From Chloroflexota bacterium (GTDB taxonomy: Bacteria > Chloroflexota > Anaerolineae > UBA4142 > SHND01): DNA of 64,000 nucleotides. Position 1 is the first letter of the stretch. Every line of letters begins with the position of its first letter. The stretch is from positions 12,105-76,104 of the forward strand of contig SHND01000055.1 in the NCBI GenBank assembly GCA_004295045.1, written 5' to 3'. Below the pieces are notes generated by a model. It searched no databases. It had not been told where the DNA came from and saw nothing but the letters and a program-made list of their open reading frames with translations. Made by a program: the position numbers and the translations under genes. Below are positions 24,814-34,293 of this stretch, in pieces.

Positions 24814-26514
24814 ATGTTTAACTCAACCGGACTCGAACAAATCCGCGACGCGCGCGACAAATGGGAAGAGACGACGTTACAACAAGCGTTGGCGAAAAAT
24901 CCTGAACGTGCTAGTGCGGCAGGACGCACTCCAAAATTTATCACCACCTCTTCCGAAGAAATCGAACGGCTCTACACGCCGCTCGATCTTTCCGAAATGG
25001 ATTACGCGCGCGATTTGAACGACGCGGGCGCGTTTCCGTACACGCGCGGCGTTCACGCGACCATGTATCGCGGCAAGGTGTGGACGATGCGAATGTTTGC
25101 GGGATTCGGCACCGCCGAGGAAACGAACGCGCGCTTCAAGTATTTGCTCGAACACGGCGAGACAGGACTTTCGACGGCGTTCGATATGCCGACGCTGTAC
25201 GGTTATGACACCGACGCGCCGCAAGCGATAGGGGAATTTGGAAAATGCGGCGTCGCGGTATCGTCGCTTGCCGACATGGAAATTTTGTTTGATGGGATTC
25301 CGGTTGACCAGGTGACGACTTCGATGACCATCAATTCGCCCGCCGCGATGATTTGGGCGATGTATATTGCGGCGGCGGAAAAACGCGGCGTCCCGCGCGC
25401 AAAATTAGGCGGCACACTGCAAAACGATATTCTCAAAGAATACATCGCGCAAAAAGAATTTATCTTTCCGCCCGAACCTTCGATGCGCCTCGTGACCGAC
25501 ACGGTGGAATTTGGCACGCGTGAAATGCCGAAATGGAATACGATTTCCATTTCGGGCTATCACATCCGCGAAGCGGGTTCGACGGCGGCGCAAGAGTTGG
25601 CGTTCACGTTGTCCGATGGATTCGAGTACGTGCGCTGGGCGATGGCGCGCGGGTTGAATGTGGACGCGTTCGCGCCGCGTCTTTCGTTTTTCTTTAACGC
25701 GCATAATGATTTTTTTGAAGAAATCGCAAAATATCGCGCGGCGCGCAGAATCTGGGCGCGCGCGATGCAGGAAACCTTCGGCGCAAAAAATCCGCGTTCG
25801 TGGCTAATGCGTTTTCACACACAAACGGCGGGCGTGTCGCTCACCGCGCAGCAGCCGATGAACAATGTCGCGCGCGTGGCATTGCAAGCGTTGGCGGGCG
25901 TATTGGGCGGAACGCAATCGCTGCACACCAATTCGTTGGACGAAGCGTGGGCACTGCCGAGCGAACACGCGGCGATGATTGCATTACGCACACAGCAAAT
26001 TATTGCCGAAGAAACGGGCGTGACTAATGTGGCGGACCCGTTGGGTGGCAGTTATTTTCTTGAAGCGTTGACCAATAAATTGGAAGCCGAAGCGTGCGAA
26101 TATTTTCGGCGCATCGAAAATCTCGGCGGGATGCTGCCCGCGATTGAACGCGGTTTTCAGCAGCGCGAAATCGCCGAAGCGGCGTCGCGTTATCAGCGCG
26201 AAATTGATTCGCAAGAACGCATCATTGTCGGCGTGAATGAATATGTGACGGATGAGACGTTAAAGGTGCCGCTGCTGCGCGTGGATGAAGCGGGCGCGCG
26301 GCATCACCTCGAACGCTTGAACCGCGTGCGCCGCGAACGCGACAATGTGCGCGTCGGGGAAACGTTGAGCGCGCTGCGCGCGGCATCTCGAAAGGCGAAC
26401 GAAAATCTGATGCCGTACTTGCTCGACGCCGTGAACGCCTACGCGACGCTGCAAGAGATGATGGATGTGCTGCGTCAAGAATGGGGCGAATATCAAGAGC
26501 CGGCGATTGTGTGA
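24814..26514 (+). CDS. Isobutyryl-CoA mutase-like large subunit
   Basis: The 566-residue paralogue of the mutase at 21.3 kb again lacks the B12-binding domain. The specificity positions differ: Phe95 in TMRMFAGF and Gln213 in KEYIAQKEF, matching the Phe/Gln pair of isobutyryl-CoA mutase (IcmA) in place of the Tyr/Arg pair of methylmalonyl-CoA mutase. [23 protein letters not shown] and the C terminus [11 protein letters not shown] also look IcmA-like. It would interconvert isobutyryl- and n-butyryl-CoA; pivalyl-CoA mutase is the alternative. The start is fixed by AGGAGG upstream of ATG 24814. Confidence 0.88.
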   Translation: MFNSTGLEQIRDARDKWEETTLQQALAKNPERASAAGRTPKFITTSSEEIERLYTPLDLSEMDYARDLNDAGAFPYTRGVHATMYRGKVWTMRMFAGFGTAEETNARFKYLLEHGETGLSTAFDMPTLYGYDTDAPQAIGEFGKCGVAVSSLADMEILFDGIPVDQVTTSMTINSPAAMIWAMYIAAAEKRGVPRAKLGGTLQNDILKEYIAQKEFIFPPEPSMRLVTDTVEFGTREMPKWNTISISGYHIREAGSTAAQELAFTLSDGFEYVRWAMARGLNVDAFAPRLSFFFNAHNDFFEEIAKYRAARRIWARAMQETFGAKNPRSWLMRFHTQTAGVSLTAQQPMNNVARVALQALAGVLGGTQSLHTNSLDEAWALPSEHAAMIALRTQQIIAEETGVTNVADPLGGSYFLEALTNKLEAEACEYFRRIENLGGMLPAIERGFQQREIAEAASRYQREIDSQERIIVGVNEYVTDETLKVPLLRVDEAGARHHLERLNRVRRERDNVRVGETLSALRAASRKANENLMPYLLDAVNAYATLQEMMDVLRQEWGEYQEPAIV

Positions 26515-26616
26515 GCTGGGGCAGTCCGATACGCGCGGAACGATTCAAGCGCTGAAATCGTCTAAACAATGACGCAGCGCGTCAAGAAAATTTTTTTCGG
26601 AGGCGAAGGAGTAAAG

Positions 26617-28473
26617 ATGAAGGCAATTGTAATGGGGTTGGTTGGCGCAGTGCTTTTGGCGACGTTTGTGAGTGCGCCGCTGCGCGCACAAACGGAGGTG
26701 TCCTGTGCGCAAGAGTACACGGTGGCAGCAGGCGATTGGCTGTCCACGATTGCGGAAAAATATCTTGGGAGCGCCTCGGCGTATCCTGCAATCATGACAC
26801 AAACAAACTTGAAATCGCAGAGTGATTTTTCGTTTGCGACAGTTGTAAATCCCGATTCGATTGAGGTGGGATGGAAGTTGTGCATTCCGGACCAAGCGAC
26901 GGCGGACGCGCTGAACGGCGTGAATCCACCGCCCGGTTTGGACAAGAACGCGTTATACAATGCGACCTATTCGAGTGAATTGATGCCGGGCGGTAAAGCG
27001 ACGTTGAAAGATGGAACGTACACGGCGCCCGCTGACCCGAGCGGCGCGCCCGGCGCGCAAATGACGTTGACCAAACAGATCGCCTATGGTGATTTGAACG
27101 GAACGCCTTCGGCGGCGGTGGTGACAGGTTCGACCGGCGGCGGCTCTGGTTTCTTTTACATTATCAGTGTGATGCAGGCGCAAGATGGCAAGCCGGTCGA
27201 AGTGGCAACCACAGGCACCGGTGATCGCAGTCCTGTGCTTGCGCTCGTGATTGAAAACAATCAAGTGTTGGTGGACTATTTGACGCAAGGACCTGATCAG
27301 CCGATGTGCTGCGGCACCCTGCGCGTGGTGGACACGTATGCACTCGAGGGGAATAAATTGAATCAAACCGCGCACAAGGAATTGGGCTATCTCGGACCGA
27401 ACGGCGAAACGCCGGGACAGACGTTGGCGGTCACGGGTCAGGTCGTTTATCGCGAAAAGATCGCAATGCCTGAAGGCGCTGTGGTCAAAGTGCAGGTCGC
27501 GGATGTTTCCAGAGCGGACGCGCCCGCCGATGTGATTGGCGAACAGACGATTGAGAATCCGGGCAATGTGCCAGTGAAATTTTCTGTGCCATATGATGGC
27601 GCGAAAATTCAACCAAACTTTACCTACGCAGTTTCCGCGCGCATCGAAGTAAATGGGCAGTTGATGTGGATTAGCACGACGCGGATTCCGGTCATCACGA
27701 ATGGCGCGCCGACGAGTGACGTCACAGTTCCGGTAGAGCGCGTTGGCAGCACGGCAAACACTGCGAGTTCGGATGAAACGGCGAAGAAATTGACGAGTAC
27801 GACTTGGGAATGGCAAGGCAGCACGTACAAAGATGGCACAAAATCTACGCCAACGAATCCTTCGCAATACACCGCGCAATTTGAGGATGAGGGACGCGTT
27901 AGCGTCAAAGCGGATTGCAATTCGGGCGGCGGTCCGTATCAAATTGACGGCAACAAATTGACCATCGGAAATATGGTTACGACGTTGATGCTTTGTCCTG
28001 AGGGTTCGCTCGGCACGGAATTTATGCGTGACCTGCAAAATTCCGCGACGTTCGCGTTCGACGGCGATAATCTCGTCATCACCATGAAGGACGATGGCGG
28101 CACGATGACCTTGGCGCCGTCGAAACAAGCGAGCGCCGCACTCACCGGTGTCACATGGCAATGGCAAGGCACGGCGCAAGCAAGTGGTGATATTGCGGTG
28201 AAGGATCCGACGCGTTACACGATTACGTTTAACCAAGATGGGACCGCGAATATCAAGAACGACTGCAACAACATTCTCGCGAACTATACGTTGGACGGAA
28301 GCAATATGAAATTGGAATTAGGTCCCTCGACGCTCGTCGCGTGTCCGCCCGATTCGCAAGATGCGCTCTTTTCAAAACAGCTCAGCACAGTCACCGCGTA
28401 TTCGATTGACGGTGGAATGTTGCTCCTCGATTTGGCGGATGGCGGCGTGATGAAATTTAGTCAAGGCAAATAA
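26617..28473 (+). CDS. Exported LysM-YbaY/YscW-META-META protein
   Basis: The 618-residue protein has a signal peptide (about 1-24, ending in APLRAQ), a LysM-like domain (about 30-92, YTVAAGDWLSTIAEKYLG ... WKLCIP), an unassigned region, a YbaY/YscW-type domain (about 270-370, KIAMPEGAVVKVQVADVSRAD) and two META/HslJ-type domains (about 390-500 and 505-618), each starting with TW[EQ]WQG and holding a Cys pair. It probably binds cell-wall glycan and acts outside the membrane. The META domains are lipoprotein or stress-associated elsewhere; function unknown. AAGGAG precedes ATG 26617. Confidence 0.82.
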   Translation: MKAIVMGLVGAVLLATFVSAPLRAQTEVSCAQEYTVAAGDWLSTIAEKYLGSASAYPAIMTQTNLKSQSDFSFATVVNPDSIEVGWKLCIPDQATADALNGVNPPPGLDKNALYNATYSSELMPGGKATLKDGTYTAPADPSGAPGAQMTLTKQIAYGDLNGTPSAAVVTGSTGGGSGFFYIISVMQAQDGKPVEVATTGTGDRSPVLALVIENNQVLVDYLTQGPDQPMCCGTLRVVDTYALEGNKLNQTAHKELGYLGPNGETPGQTLAVTGQVVYREKIAMPEGAVVKVQVADVSRADAPADVIGEQTIENPGNVPVKFSVPYDGAKIQPNFTYAVSARIEVNGQLMWISTTRIPVITNGAPTSDVTVPVERVGSTANTASSDETAKKLTSTTWEWQGSTYKDGTKSTPTNPSQYTAQFEDEGRVSVKADCNSGGGPYQIDGNKLTIGNMVTTLMLCPEGSLGTEFMRDLQNSATFAFDGDNLVITMKDDGGTMTLAPSKQASAALTGVTWQWQGTAQASGDIAVKDPTRYTITFNQDGTANIKNDCNNILANYTLDGSNMKLELGPSTLVACPPDSQDALFSKQLSTVTAYSIDGGMLLLDLADGGVMKFSQGK

Positions 28474-28552
28474 GCGGCTTGAACTGAAGGGGGATGCAGG
28501 CACAATGCACTTTGCGCGCTGAGCAAGCAAGTGACGCAAGAACTGTAAAAAT

Positions 28553-28590
28553 AAAAACGCGATGGAGAAATTTTCTCCATCGCGTTTTTT
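28553..28590. terminator. Bidirectional terminator between convergent genes
   Basis: AAAAACGCGATGGAGAAA and TTTCTCCATCGCGTTTTT are perfect inverted repeats, giving a T-tract on both strands. It lies 80 bases after the LysM/META gene and 18 bases after the stop of the convergent membrane protein gene. Confidence 0.9.
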
Positions 28591-28607
28591 GTACAGCAAC
28601 TTGGATA

Positions 28608-29267
28608 TTATCGGCTCTGCGCGCTCTCGCGCAATTGCTTGCCCAATTCGCGTGCTTGCTCCGCAAAAGTCAATTCCGTTGGCGTGCCGGTCAAGCGCGT
28701 CCAGAACCACTCTTGGATTGTGTCGACGCGGTGTGCGAACAAAATTCCCAGCGCGCGCAACACAAGCCAGCCGACGGTTGCGGTAACGAATGCGGCGATC
28801 AACGTGAACCCAAATATGTCGCGGAGCAAGACGAGCGCGAGCAGCCAACTCCAAATTCGCAAAATCCAGCGGAGCAGCGCACCCAGGTACGGAATGAAAA
28901 CCAAGACGCCAAAAATCCATGGGGCGCTCGCCACGGCGACGACGAGCCACGTCTTGCGCAGCGCTTGATCGGTTTGGAAAAAAATTGTGGCAATGATCCA
29001 GATGCTAATTGCCCACAATGCGAGTTCAAGTGCGAACATTAGCCCCCCGGCAGCGAGAGACAAAAGAAAGCGGCGCGGCGTCACGCGATTGACAAAGAGC
29101 GCGATGCTGTCGCCCGCCAATTTTGAAATGCCCGCGAGTACTGCAACACACAGCGCCAACCAGCCCGCGTTCGGTTGAGACAAAATTGCAGTCAACGCGT
29201 TGGTATTCAGCGTGAGCGCGGCGAGAATGAGCGCCCAAAGGTCTTGGAGAAATTGTGCGAGGTTCAT
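28608..29267 (-). CDS. Polytopic membrane protein (219 aa)
   Basis: The protein has five or six hydrophobic segments (for example WLALCVAVLAGISKLAG, FLLSLAAGGLMFALELALW, WIFGVLVFIPYLGALLRWI, GFTLIAAFVTATVGWLVL) and a charged C-terminal tail. The pattern resembles Yip1/YIP1-like small membrane proteins but no specific family is recognised. It begins immediately after the stop of the upstream alpha/beta-hydrolase-like gene, so both are cotranscribed and may act together in the membrane. Confidence 0.75.
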   Translation of the reverse strand: MNLAQFLQDLWALILAALTLNTNALTAILSQPNAGWLALCVAVLAGISKLAGDSIALFVNRVTPRRFLLSLAAGGLMFALELALWAISIWIIATIFFQTDQALRKTWLVVAVASAPWIFGVLVFIPYLGALLRWILRIWSWLLALVLLRDIFGFTLIAAFVTATVGWLVLRALGILFAHRVDTIQEWFWTRLTGTPTELTFAEQARELGKQLRESAQSR

Positions 29268-30251
29268 TTATTTTTTAATTGGCATGTGCTGCGCGGCAAG
29301 TTCGCCGATCGTGACTGCCGTCTTCTCGGCATGTGAGGTTCCATCTGCCAATTTGCTCGAACGCGAAAAGTAATCGCCCTTGAGCGTATGCTTCATCGGT
29401 CCCATATCCACCGTCGTCATTTTTCCGGCGCGTTTGGCTTGGTGCCAATCCGAGCGCGGAAAGAGGAACCAGTGTCCGGGAAAAAGCAAATCGCCAACAC
29501 TGCGCGTATAGTCTTTGCTGCCCGCCAGTTGATACAAATGCTCTACGGCAAGGATTCCGGGATCGTCGGAAAACACTCCGCCAATGCCAATCACATACAC
29601 GGACGCATTCAAGATTTGTTTGAGGTACGGCGCGCACCCAACCGAAATTTGTCCGCCGCCTGAATAACCGAGCAGCATCACGGGCGCACCGCTGTCGAGA
29701 TAATAACCTTGGCGCAGAAGCGCCTCGACAATTTCTTTGGCGACTCCGAAACTTGTCGGGGGACCGTAGCGCGGATCCGCTGAAACGAGAATTTGGCTGA
29801 GATTGCGCAGGATGACGAGACCGAGCGACGCCCAATCCGCAAGCGACTTGCTGCGTTTGTTTGATCCTTGATTGACGCGCTGCCAAAGCCGCGCGAGAGG
29901 ACGTTCACCGGTCAGGGGATTATTTGTGACCGAATAGGGAAAAACATCGCGGACGAGAACGGCAGGCGCGATCTTGTCCGCGACGAGGTCGAGAAAACTC
30001 GATTCTTTTTGATGCATTTGGTTGGGGTCAATTGCGGCAACCCCGGAGAGATAGACAACGTACAGCGGCGCAGGCGAAATCGTGGCGGCGGGAGCAGCCA
30101 ACGGCGCTTCGGGCGCTTGCTCTTTGGTCCATCCCGCCCACCAGCGCAATGATTCGAGCGGCGCAAGCAGCAGAACCAACAGCAGCGCCAGCCCGATGAG
30201 ACAAAGGAGTGCAGAGACGATGTCCAATGTTCGCGCAGTCGGACAATGCAT
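29268..30251 (-). CDS. Membrane-anchored alpha/beta-hydrolase-like protein
   Basis: The 327-residue protein has an N-terminal membrane helix (about 10-32) and then a domain with the nucleophile-elbow sequence LLGYSGGGQISVG (G-x-S-x-G). A final catalytic His could lie in the GPMKHTLKGDYF segment; the acid residue is not placed. The segment LYVVYLSGVAAIDP follows a Pro/Ala linker. Likely an exported or membrane-facing hydrolase of unknown substrate. It is coupled to the downstream membrane protein gene with no gap. Confidence 0.72.
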   Translation of the reverse strand: MHCPTARTLDIVSALLCLIGLALLLVLLLAPLESLRWWAGWTKEQAPEAPLAAPAATISPAPLYVVYLSGVAAIDPNQMHQKESSFLDLVADKIAPAVLVRDVFPYSVTNNPLTGERPLARLWQRVNQGSNKRSKSLADWASLGLVILRNLSQILVSADPRYGPPTSFGVAKEIVEALLRQGYYLDSGAPVMLLGYSGGGQISVGCAPYLKQILNASVYVIGIGGVFSDDPGILAVEHLYQLAGSKDYTRSVGDLLFPGHWFLFPRSDWHQAKRAGKMTTVDMGPMKHTLKGDYFSRSSKLADGTSHAEKTAVTIGELAAQHMPIKK

Positions 30252-30330
30252 CTTGACGACGGCTTATGCCGCGTGCGAATGCATTCTTCAACGAAACGCG
30301 ATTATACATCGAAAGCGCGTGCGTGTACAC

Positions 30331-31413
30331 TCACGCGGCAACTGTTTCCAAAATATGTCCAATTACCGCAAAGCAATCGTGAATCTCTTGTTCCTTGACC
30401 CAGCCGAGATGTCCGACGCGAATAATTTTGCCGCGCATCGGTCCCTGACCGCCGCCGATGATTAAATCATATTCTTCGCGCGCGGCTTTGCGCAATGCTT
30501 CGGTGTCCACGCCATCGGGCGCGTACAACGCGGTGACGGCGTTCGACGCATATCGTTCATCGCCGAACATGCGAAAGCCCAATGACTTGGCTTGTTCGCG
30601 CGTGAGCGCAGCGATACGCGCGTGGCGCGCGAAAACATTTTGCAAACCTTCCGCGAGAATTTTTTCGAGCGCGAGGTCGAGCGCATAGTAAACGGAAACG
30701 GCAGGCGTGAAAGGTGTTTGACCTTTCTCCAACCAACTCTTGGTTTCAGTCCAATCGAAATAAAAGCGCGGCGTTTTCGCGTTGGCGTGCATTTTCCACG
30801 CGCGTTCGGAAACGGAGAGCATCGCCACGCCGGGCGGACATGCCCACGCTTTTTGTGACGCGGAGACCATCACATCAATGCCCCAGTTGTCAATCTGCGC
30901 GTCGGCGGTCAACATCGAACTCACGCCGTCAACAATCAATACCGCGTCCGAGTTCGCGCGCACCGCGTTCGCAATTTCCTTGAGCGGATGCATGATGCCC
31001 GTTGATGTTTCGTTGTGCGTGACGAGTACGGCTTTTGTCTGTGGCGCGTTTTTCAATTCTTGCGCGACGCGTGCGGGGTCAATCCCTTGTCCGTTTTCAA
31101 ATTTGATTTTGTTGACGTTGGCGCCGTACGTTTGTGCGATGCGCGCAATGCGTTCACCAAATTCGCCTGCGACAAAAGCGAGAACGGGATCGTTCGGCGA
31201 AAGGGTGTTCACAATCGCGGATTCGAGTCCGCCGGTGCCGGACGCGGTGAAGAGCAACACATCATTTTTAGTCTGAAAACTCGTCTTGAGATTATTGACG
31301 ATGCGATTTTGCATCGCGGCGAATTGCGGTCCGCGATGGTCAATCATTTGATTGCCTGTGACATCGAGAATGTCTTCGGGGACAGTGACGGGACCGGGGA
31401 TGCGGAGATTCAT
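30331..31413 (-). CDS. Class V aminotransferase (alanine-glyoxylate/serine-pyruvate type)
   Basis: The 360-residue PLP enzyme begins MNLRIPGPVTVPEDIL and has the PLP-lysine motif VSASQKAWACPPG, VDGVSS, and RVGHLGWV near the end, typical of alanine-glyoxylate, serine-glyoxylate and related aminotransferases. AAGGAG precedes ATG 31413; the longer frame upstream is not family-like. With the hydroxypyruvate-reductase-like enzyme at 10.7 kb it could serve glyoxylate/serine metabolism, but they are far apart and this is only inferred. Phosphonate-related transaminases are less likely. Confidence 0.9.
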   Translation of the reverse strand: MNLRIPGPVTVPEDILDVTGNQMIDHRGPQFAAMQNRIVNNLKTSFQTKNDVLLFTASGTGGLESAIVNTLSPNDPVLAFVAGEFGERIARIAQTYGANVNKIKFENGQGIDPARVAQELKNAPQTKAVLVTHNETSTGIMHPLKEIANAVRANSDAVLIVDGVSSMLTADAQIDNWGIDVMVSASQKAWACPPGVAMLSVSERAWKMHANAKTPRFYFDWTETKSWLEKGQTPFTPAVSVYYALDLALEKILAEGLQNVFARHARIAALTREQAKSLGFRMFGDERYASNAVTALYAPDGVDTEALRKAAREEYDLIIGGGQGPMRGKIIRVGHLGWVKEQEIHDCFAVIGHILETVAA

Positions 31414-31498
31414 GTTGGACTCCTTGAGAATGTACGACAAATTTGAAATTTGTCGTACCGCTTGAAAAGAATGGAAATTGCGAATTGCGTACCGAAGT

Positions 31499-31529
31499 AA
31501 AAAAAGCCCGCGTGGTTTAACACGCGGGC
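31499..31529 (-). terminator. Terminator of the suf operon end
   Basis: Read on the minus strand, GCCCGCGTG and CACGCGGGC form a 9-bp stem around TTAAAC, followed by seven T. It lies 67 bases past the Rieske gene stop and before the aminotransferase gene. Confidence 0.85.
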
Positions 31530-31595
31530 ATCGAGTGTTCTCGAATACAAAAGATTCGCGGGCAAAACACGCTCGCGCTGTATTCTATGCAAACT

Positions 31596-31907
31596 TTATT
31601 CTATGGCAACTTGAATCTCATCGCCCTCGACGCGGACGGGAAATGTTTTAATGGGCAGAAGCGGAGGCAGGGCAGTGACCTTGCCCGTTCGTATATCAAA
31701 GCGTCCGCCGTGACGCGGACACTCGATATCAAAGCCCCACAATTCGCCGTCGCCCAATGGACCACCGTCGTGCGTGCACAAATTTTGGGTGGCGAAATAC
31801 GTGCCCTCGACGTTACACAAGGCGATGTCATGCCCGTTGACGTGAAATGTTTTTACTTTGCCCTTTTTTACTTCGCCAACGCGCGTGACGGTAATAAATT
31901 CTGCCAT
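31596..31907 (-). CDS. Small Rieske [2Fe-2S] protein
   Basis: The 103-residue protein is a stand-alone Rieske ferredoxin. The cluster ligands are CTHDGG and CPRHGGRFD (C-x-H ... C-x2-H). It likely carries electrons for an oxygenase or, being at the end of the suf operon, has a housekeeping role. ATG 31907 shares its A with the stop of the preceding Uma2 gene (TAATG), so they are coupled. Confidence 0.92.
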   Translation of the reverse strand: MAEFITVTRVGEVKKGKVKTFHVNGHDIALCNVEGTYFATQNLCTHDGGPLGDGELWGFDIECPRHGGRFDIRTGKVTALPPLLPIKTFPVRVEGDEIQVAIE

Positions 31908-32515
31908 TAGGCAATTCCCATCTCTTTCAGAATTGGCATCACTTTTGGGAGTGGTTTTTGCCACAGCCATTCAATCTTGAAATAGAACCCCTCAATGACT
32001 TGAGAGTAAAAAATTCCTTCTCTGCCTGACGTGATCAACTGATAACGATGCTCGTCATCCAAGCGATAAAACTCGGCTTGCTTGCGTTGTGGATCAATCA
32101 ACCAATATTCGCGTATGCCTGCCGCTTCGTACTCGACAAATTTCTCGCCGCGATCGCGCCCAACACTCTCTGGCGAAATAATTTCGATGACCAAATCTGC
32201 GGGCCCATCGAGATAATTTTGTTTGATGCGTTCTAAATTCTTTGACGCGACGAAAAAAATATCGGGCTCGCGTCCACACTTTTGTTTTTCAAGATACATT
32301 TGAAATGGGCTAAAAAAAACATGACCACATTCAAAATGTTCACAATACATTGAGATAATGATTCCCAAGAAACTGCGTAGGGATTGATGTTCAATCGTGG
32401 GAGGTTCTGGAATGACAATTTTGTCATTCACCCATTCCGCGTGAATTTCATCGTACCAATTCTGAAATTTATCATACGTGACCTTTCCAGCAGGAATGGA
32501 AATGACGCGGTTCAT
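31907..32515 (-). CDS. Uma2-family (PD-(D/E)XK nuclease-like) protein
   Basis: The 202-residue protein shows the restriction-endonuclease-like core: GREPDIFFV, DLVIEIISPES, then DRGEKFVEYEAAGIREYWLIDP. These are the usual Uma2 signatures; Uma2 proteins are abundant in cyanobacteria and Chloroflexota, and their function is unclear. It lies 5 bases after the SufU-like gene, inside the suf operon, but a link to iron-sulfur assembly is not established. Confidence 0.9.
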   Translation of the reverse strand: MNRVISIPAGKVTYDKFQNWYDEIHAEWVNDKIVIPEPPTIEHQSLRSFLGIIISMYCEHFECGHVFFSPFQMYLEKQKCGREPDIFFVASKNLERIKQNYLDGPADLVIEIISPESVGRDRGEKFVEYEAAGIREYWLIDPQRKQAEFYRLDDEHRYQLITSGREGIFYSQVIEGFYFKIEWLWQKPLPKVMPILKEMGIA

Positions 32516-32520
32516 CTTGA

Positions 32521-32913
32521 CTATTCTTCATCCTCGTCGTCCCACACGTTCATGCCATACGCGCTCGCTTTTATCACCTTTAATGGCAACAGCGCGCACT
32601 TGATGCGCGATGGACCCAATGGTATGCCCAGCATATCCAACACCACTTGCTTGTCAATGTGTTTGAGCTCCTCAAGCGACTTGCCCTTGATTTCGTCGGT
32701 GAGCATGGACGCGGACGCTTGCGAAATCGCGCACCCTTTGCCGGTGAATTTCACATCCGCGATGACGCCATTTTCGATTTTCATTTCCATGCGGATTTTA
32801 TCGCCGCACAAGGGATTCGAGTCTTCGTATGAATTGGTCGCGTCCGCGAGCGTGCCGTGATTGTGCGGATGCTGGGAATGGTCGAGGATGAGTTCTTTGT
32901 ATAAATCGTCCAC
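32521..32913 (-). CDS. sufU: SufU/IscU-type iron-sulfur scaffold (first copy)
   Basis: The 130-residue scaffold receives sulfur from SufS and builds Fe-S clusters. The three conserved Cys lie in NPLCGD, GKGCAIS and RIKCALLP, with the Asp next to the first. It lacks the roughly 20-residue insertion seen in Bacillus SufU. The start is a GTG at 32913 directly after a CT-rich heptamer arm; no ribosome site is seen. Its tail is acidic (DDEDEE). It follows sufS in the operon. Confidence 0.92.
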   Translation of the reverse strand: MDDLYKELILDHSQHPHNHGTLADATNSYEDSNPLCGDKIRMEMKIENGVIADVKFTGKGCAISQASASMLTDEIKGKSLEELKHIDKQVVLDMLGIPLGPSRIKCALLPLKVIKASAYGMNVWDDEDEE

Positions 32914-32916
32914 GGA

Positions 32917-32998
32917 GAAAAGTTGAAAGTTAAAAGTTAAAAGTTAATTGTAGGATCAGGCGAAAACTTTTAGCTTTGAGCTTTTTACTTTTTACTTG
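32917..32998. repeat. Heptamer inverted-repeat element
   Basis: Plus strand: AGTTGAA AGTTAAA AGTTAAA AGTTAAT, a short loop, then ACTTTTAG CTTTGAG CTTTTTA CTTTTTA CTTGTTA. The arms are complementary. The element holds the stop codon of sufS and ends at the GTG of the scaffold gene. Confidence 0.8.
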
Positions 32999-34221
32999 TT
33001 AAACATCTTTCTCACATTTTGCAGCGAAGTAACGAGTTGGTCAATTTCATCGGGCGTATTGTAAATGTAAAAACTGGCGCGTGCGGTGGCGGATAAATCA
33101 AAATAATCGTGCAGCGGCTGCGCGCAGTGATGTCCCGCGCGAATACAAATCGCGTCACGGTCGAGTAGGGCGGCAATATCGTGCGGATGAATGTTTTCCA
33201 TTTCAAACGCCGCGAGTCCGCCGCGCTGCGCGATGTCGGTCGGACCGAGTACGCGCAAACCGGGAACCTCGTGCAATTTGTCGAGCGCGTAGTGCGTCAA
33301 TTCCATTTCATGCGCGCGCACATTTGCCATGCCGAGCGCGTTCAAATAATCAATCGCTGTGCCGAACGCAATCGCTTCGGCAATCGCGGGCGTCCCTGCT
33401 TCAAATTTGTGCGGCAGGTCGTTCCACGACGATTCTTGCAAATGCACTTGACGAATCATGTCGCCGCCGCCGAGAAAGGGCGGCATCGCTTCGAGCAATG
33501 CTTTTTTTCCGTACAAGACGCCGACAAAGGGACCGAGCATTTTGTGTCCGCTGAACGCGAGAAAATCGGCGTCGAGCGCGCGTACGTCAAGCGGCAGATG
33601 CGGCGCGCCTTGCGCGGCATCCACGACGGCGACGGCGCCGACAGAATGGGCGCGCGAAATAATTTTGTCCAGCGGCGGAATCGCGCCCGTGACGTTCGAC
33701 ATCATTGTCACCGCGACGATTTTTGTTTTTTCGGTGATGAGGTTTTCTAAATTGTCGAGCGCGAGCTGTCCTTGTTCGTCAACGGGAATGTGTTTGAGCG
33801 TCGCCCCTTTTTCGTGCGCAAGCAATTGCCAGGGGACGATGTTGGAATGATGTTCGAGCATCGAAATGACAATTTCATCGCCCGCGCGAATATTTGTGCG
33901 TCCGTATGAATAGGCGACGAGATTCAGCGCTTCGGTCGCGTTGCGGGTCCAAATAACTTCGCGCCACGATTTCGCGTTGATGAATTTTTGAACTTTTTTC
34001 CGCGCGGCTTCGTATTCTTCCGTCGCTTGTTCGGCGAGTTGATAAATGCCGCGATGGATATTCGCGTTCGTGGTGCGATAGTAGGTGTCGAGCGCGCGTA
34101 TCACCCTTTCCGGTTTTTGCGACGTCGCGGCAGAGTCCAAATACACCAGCGGCTTGCCGTGTACGAATTGCTGAAGAATCGGAAAGTCTTCGCGGATGGA
34201 GGAGACGTTGAGAGTGGACAT
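32992..34221 (-). CDS. sufS: SufS-type cysteine desulfurase
   Basis: The 409-residue PLP enzyme releases sulfur from cysteine as a persulfide for SufU. The PLP lysine lies in FSGHKMLGP and the catalytic Cys in RAGHHCAQPLH, both typical of group II desulfurases (SufS). It begins MSTLNVSSIREDFPIL. It lies between the SufT-like gene and the first scaffold in the suf operon. The ATG follows the pyrimidine-rich arm of a repeat without a ribosome site; its stop codon lies in another repeat. Confidence 0.96.
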   Translation of the reverse strand: MSTLNVSSIREDFPILQQFVHGKPLVYLDSAATSQKPERVIRALDTYYRTTNANIHRGIYQLAEQATEEYEAARKKVQKFINAKSWREVIWTRNATEALNLVAYSYGRTNIRAGDEIVISMLEHHSNIVPWQLLAHEKGATLKHIPVDEQGQLALDNLENLITEKTKIVAVTMMSNVTGAIPPLDKIISRAHSVGAVAVVDAAQGAPHLPLDVRALDADFLAFSGHKMLGPFVGVLYGKKALLEAMPPFLGGGDMIRQVHLQESSWNDLPHKFEAGTPAIAEAIAFGTAIDYLNALGMANVRAHEMELTHYALDKLHEVPGLRVLGPTDIAQRGGLAAFEMENIHPHDIAALLDRDAICIRAGHHCAQPLHDYFDLSATARASFYIYNTPDEIDQLVTSLQNVRKMFNK

Positions 34222-34224
34222 GGG

Positions 34225-34290
34225 AAGAGGAGAGAAGGAAACAGGTAGCCAAGTAACGTGACTACTTGTCTACCTGTCTACTTGCTCCTT
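34225..34290. repeat. Octamer inverted-repeat element
   Basis: Plus strand left arm GGAAACAGGTAGCCAAGTA, right arm CTACTTGT CTACCTGT CTACTTGC. Read on the minus strand, the final CT-rich stretch ends at the sufS ATG. Confidence 0.7.
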
Positions 34291-34293
34291 GCT

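Noticed and set aside
21336..26514. B12-binding domain or small mutase subunit in the acyl-CoA cluster
   Set aside because: No DxHxxG-type motif was found in either mutase or in the genes between them.
26953..28236. Long minus-strand open frame (427 codons) across the LysM/META gene
   Set aside because: Arg-rich shadow without ribosome site or family likeness.
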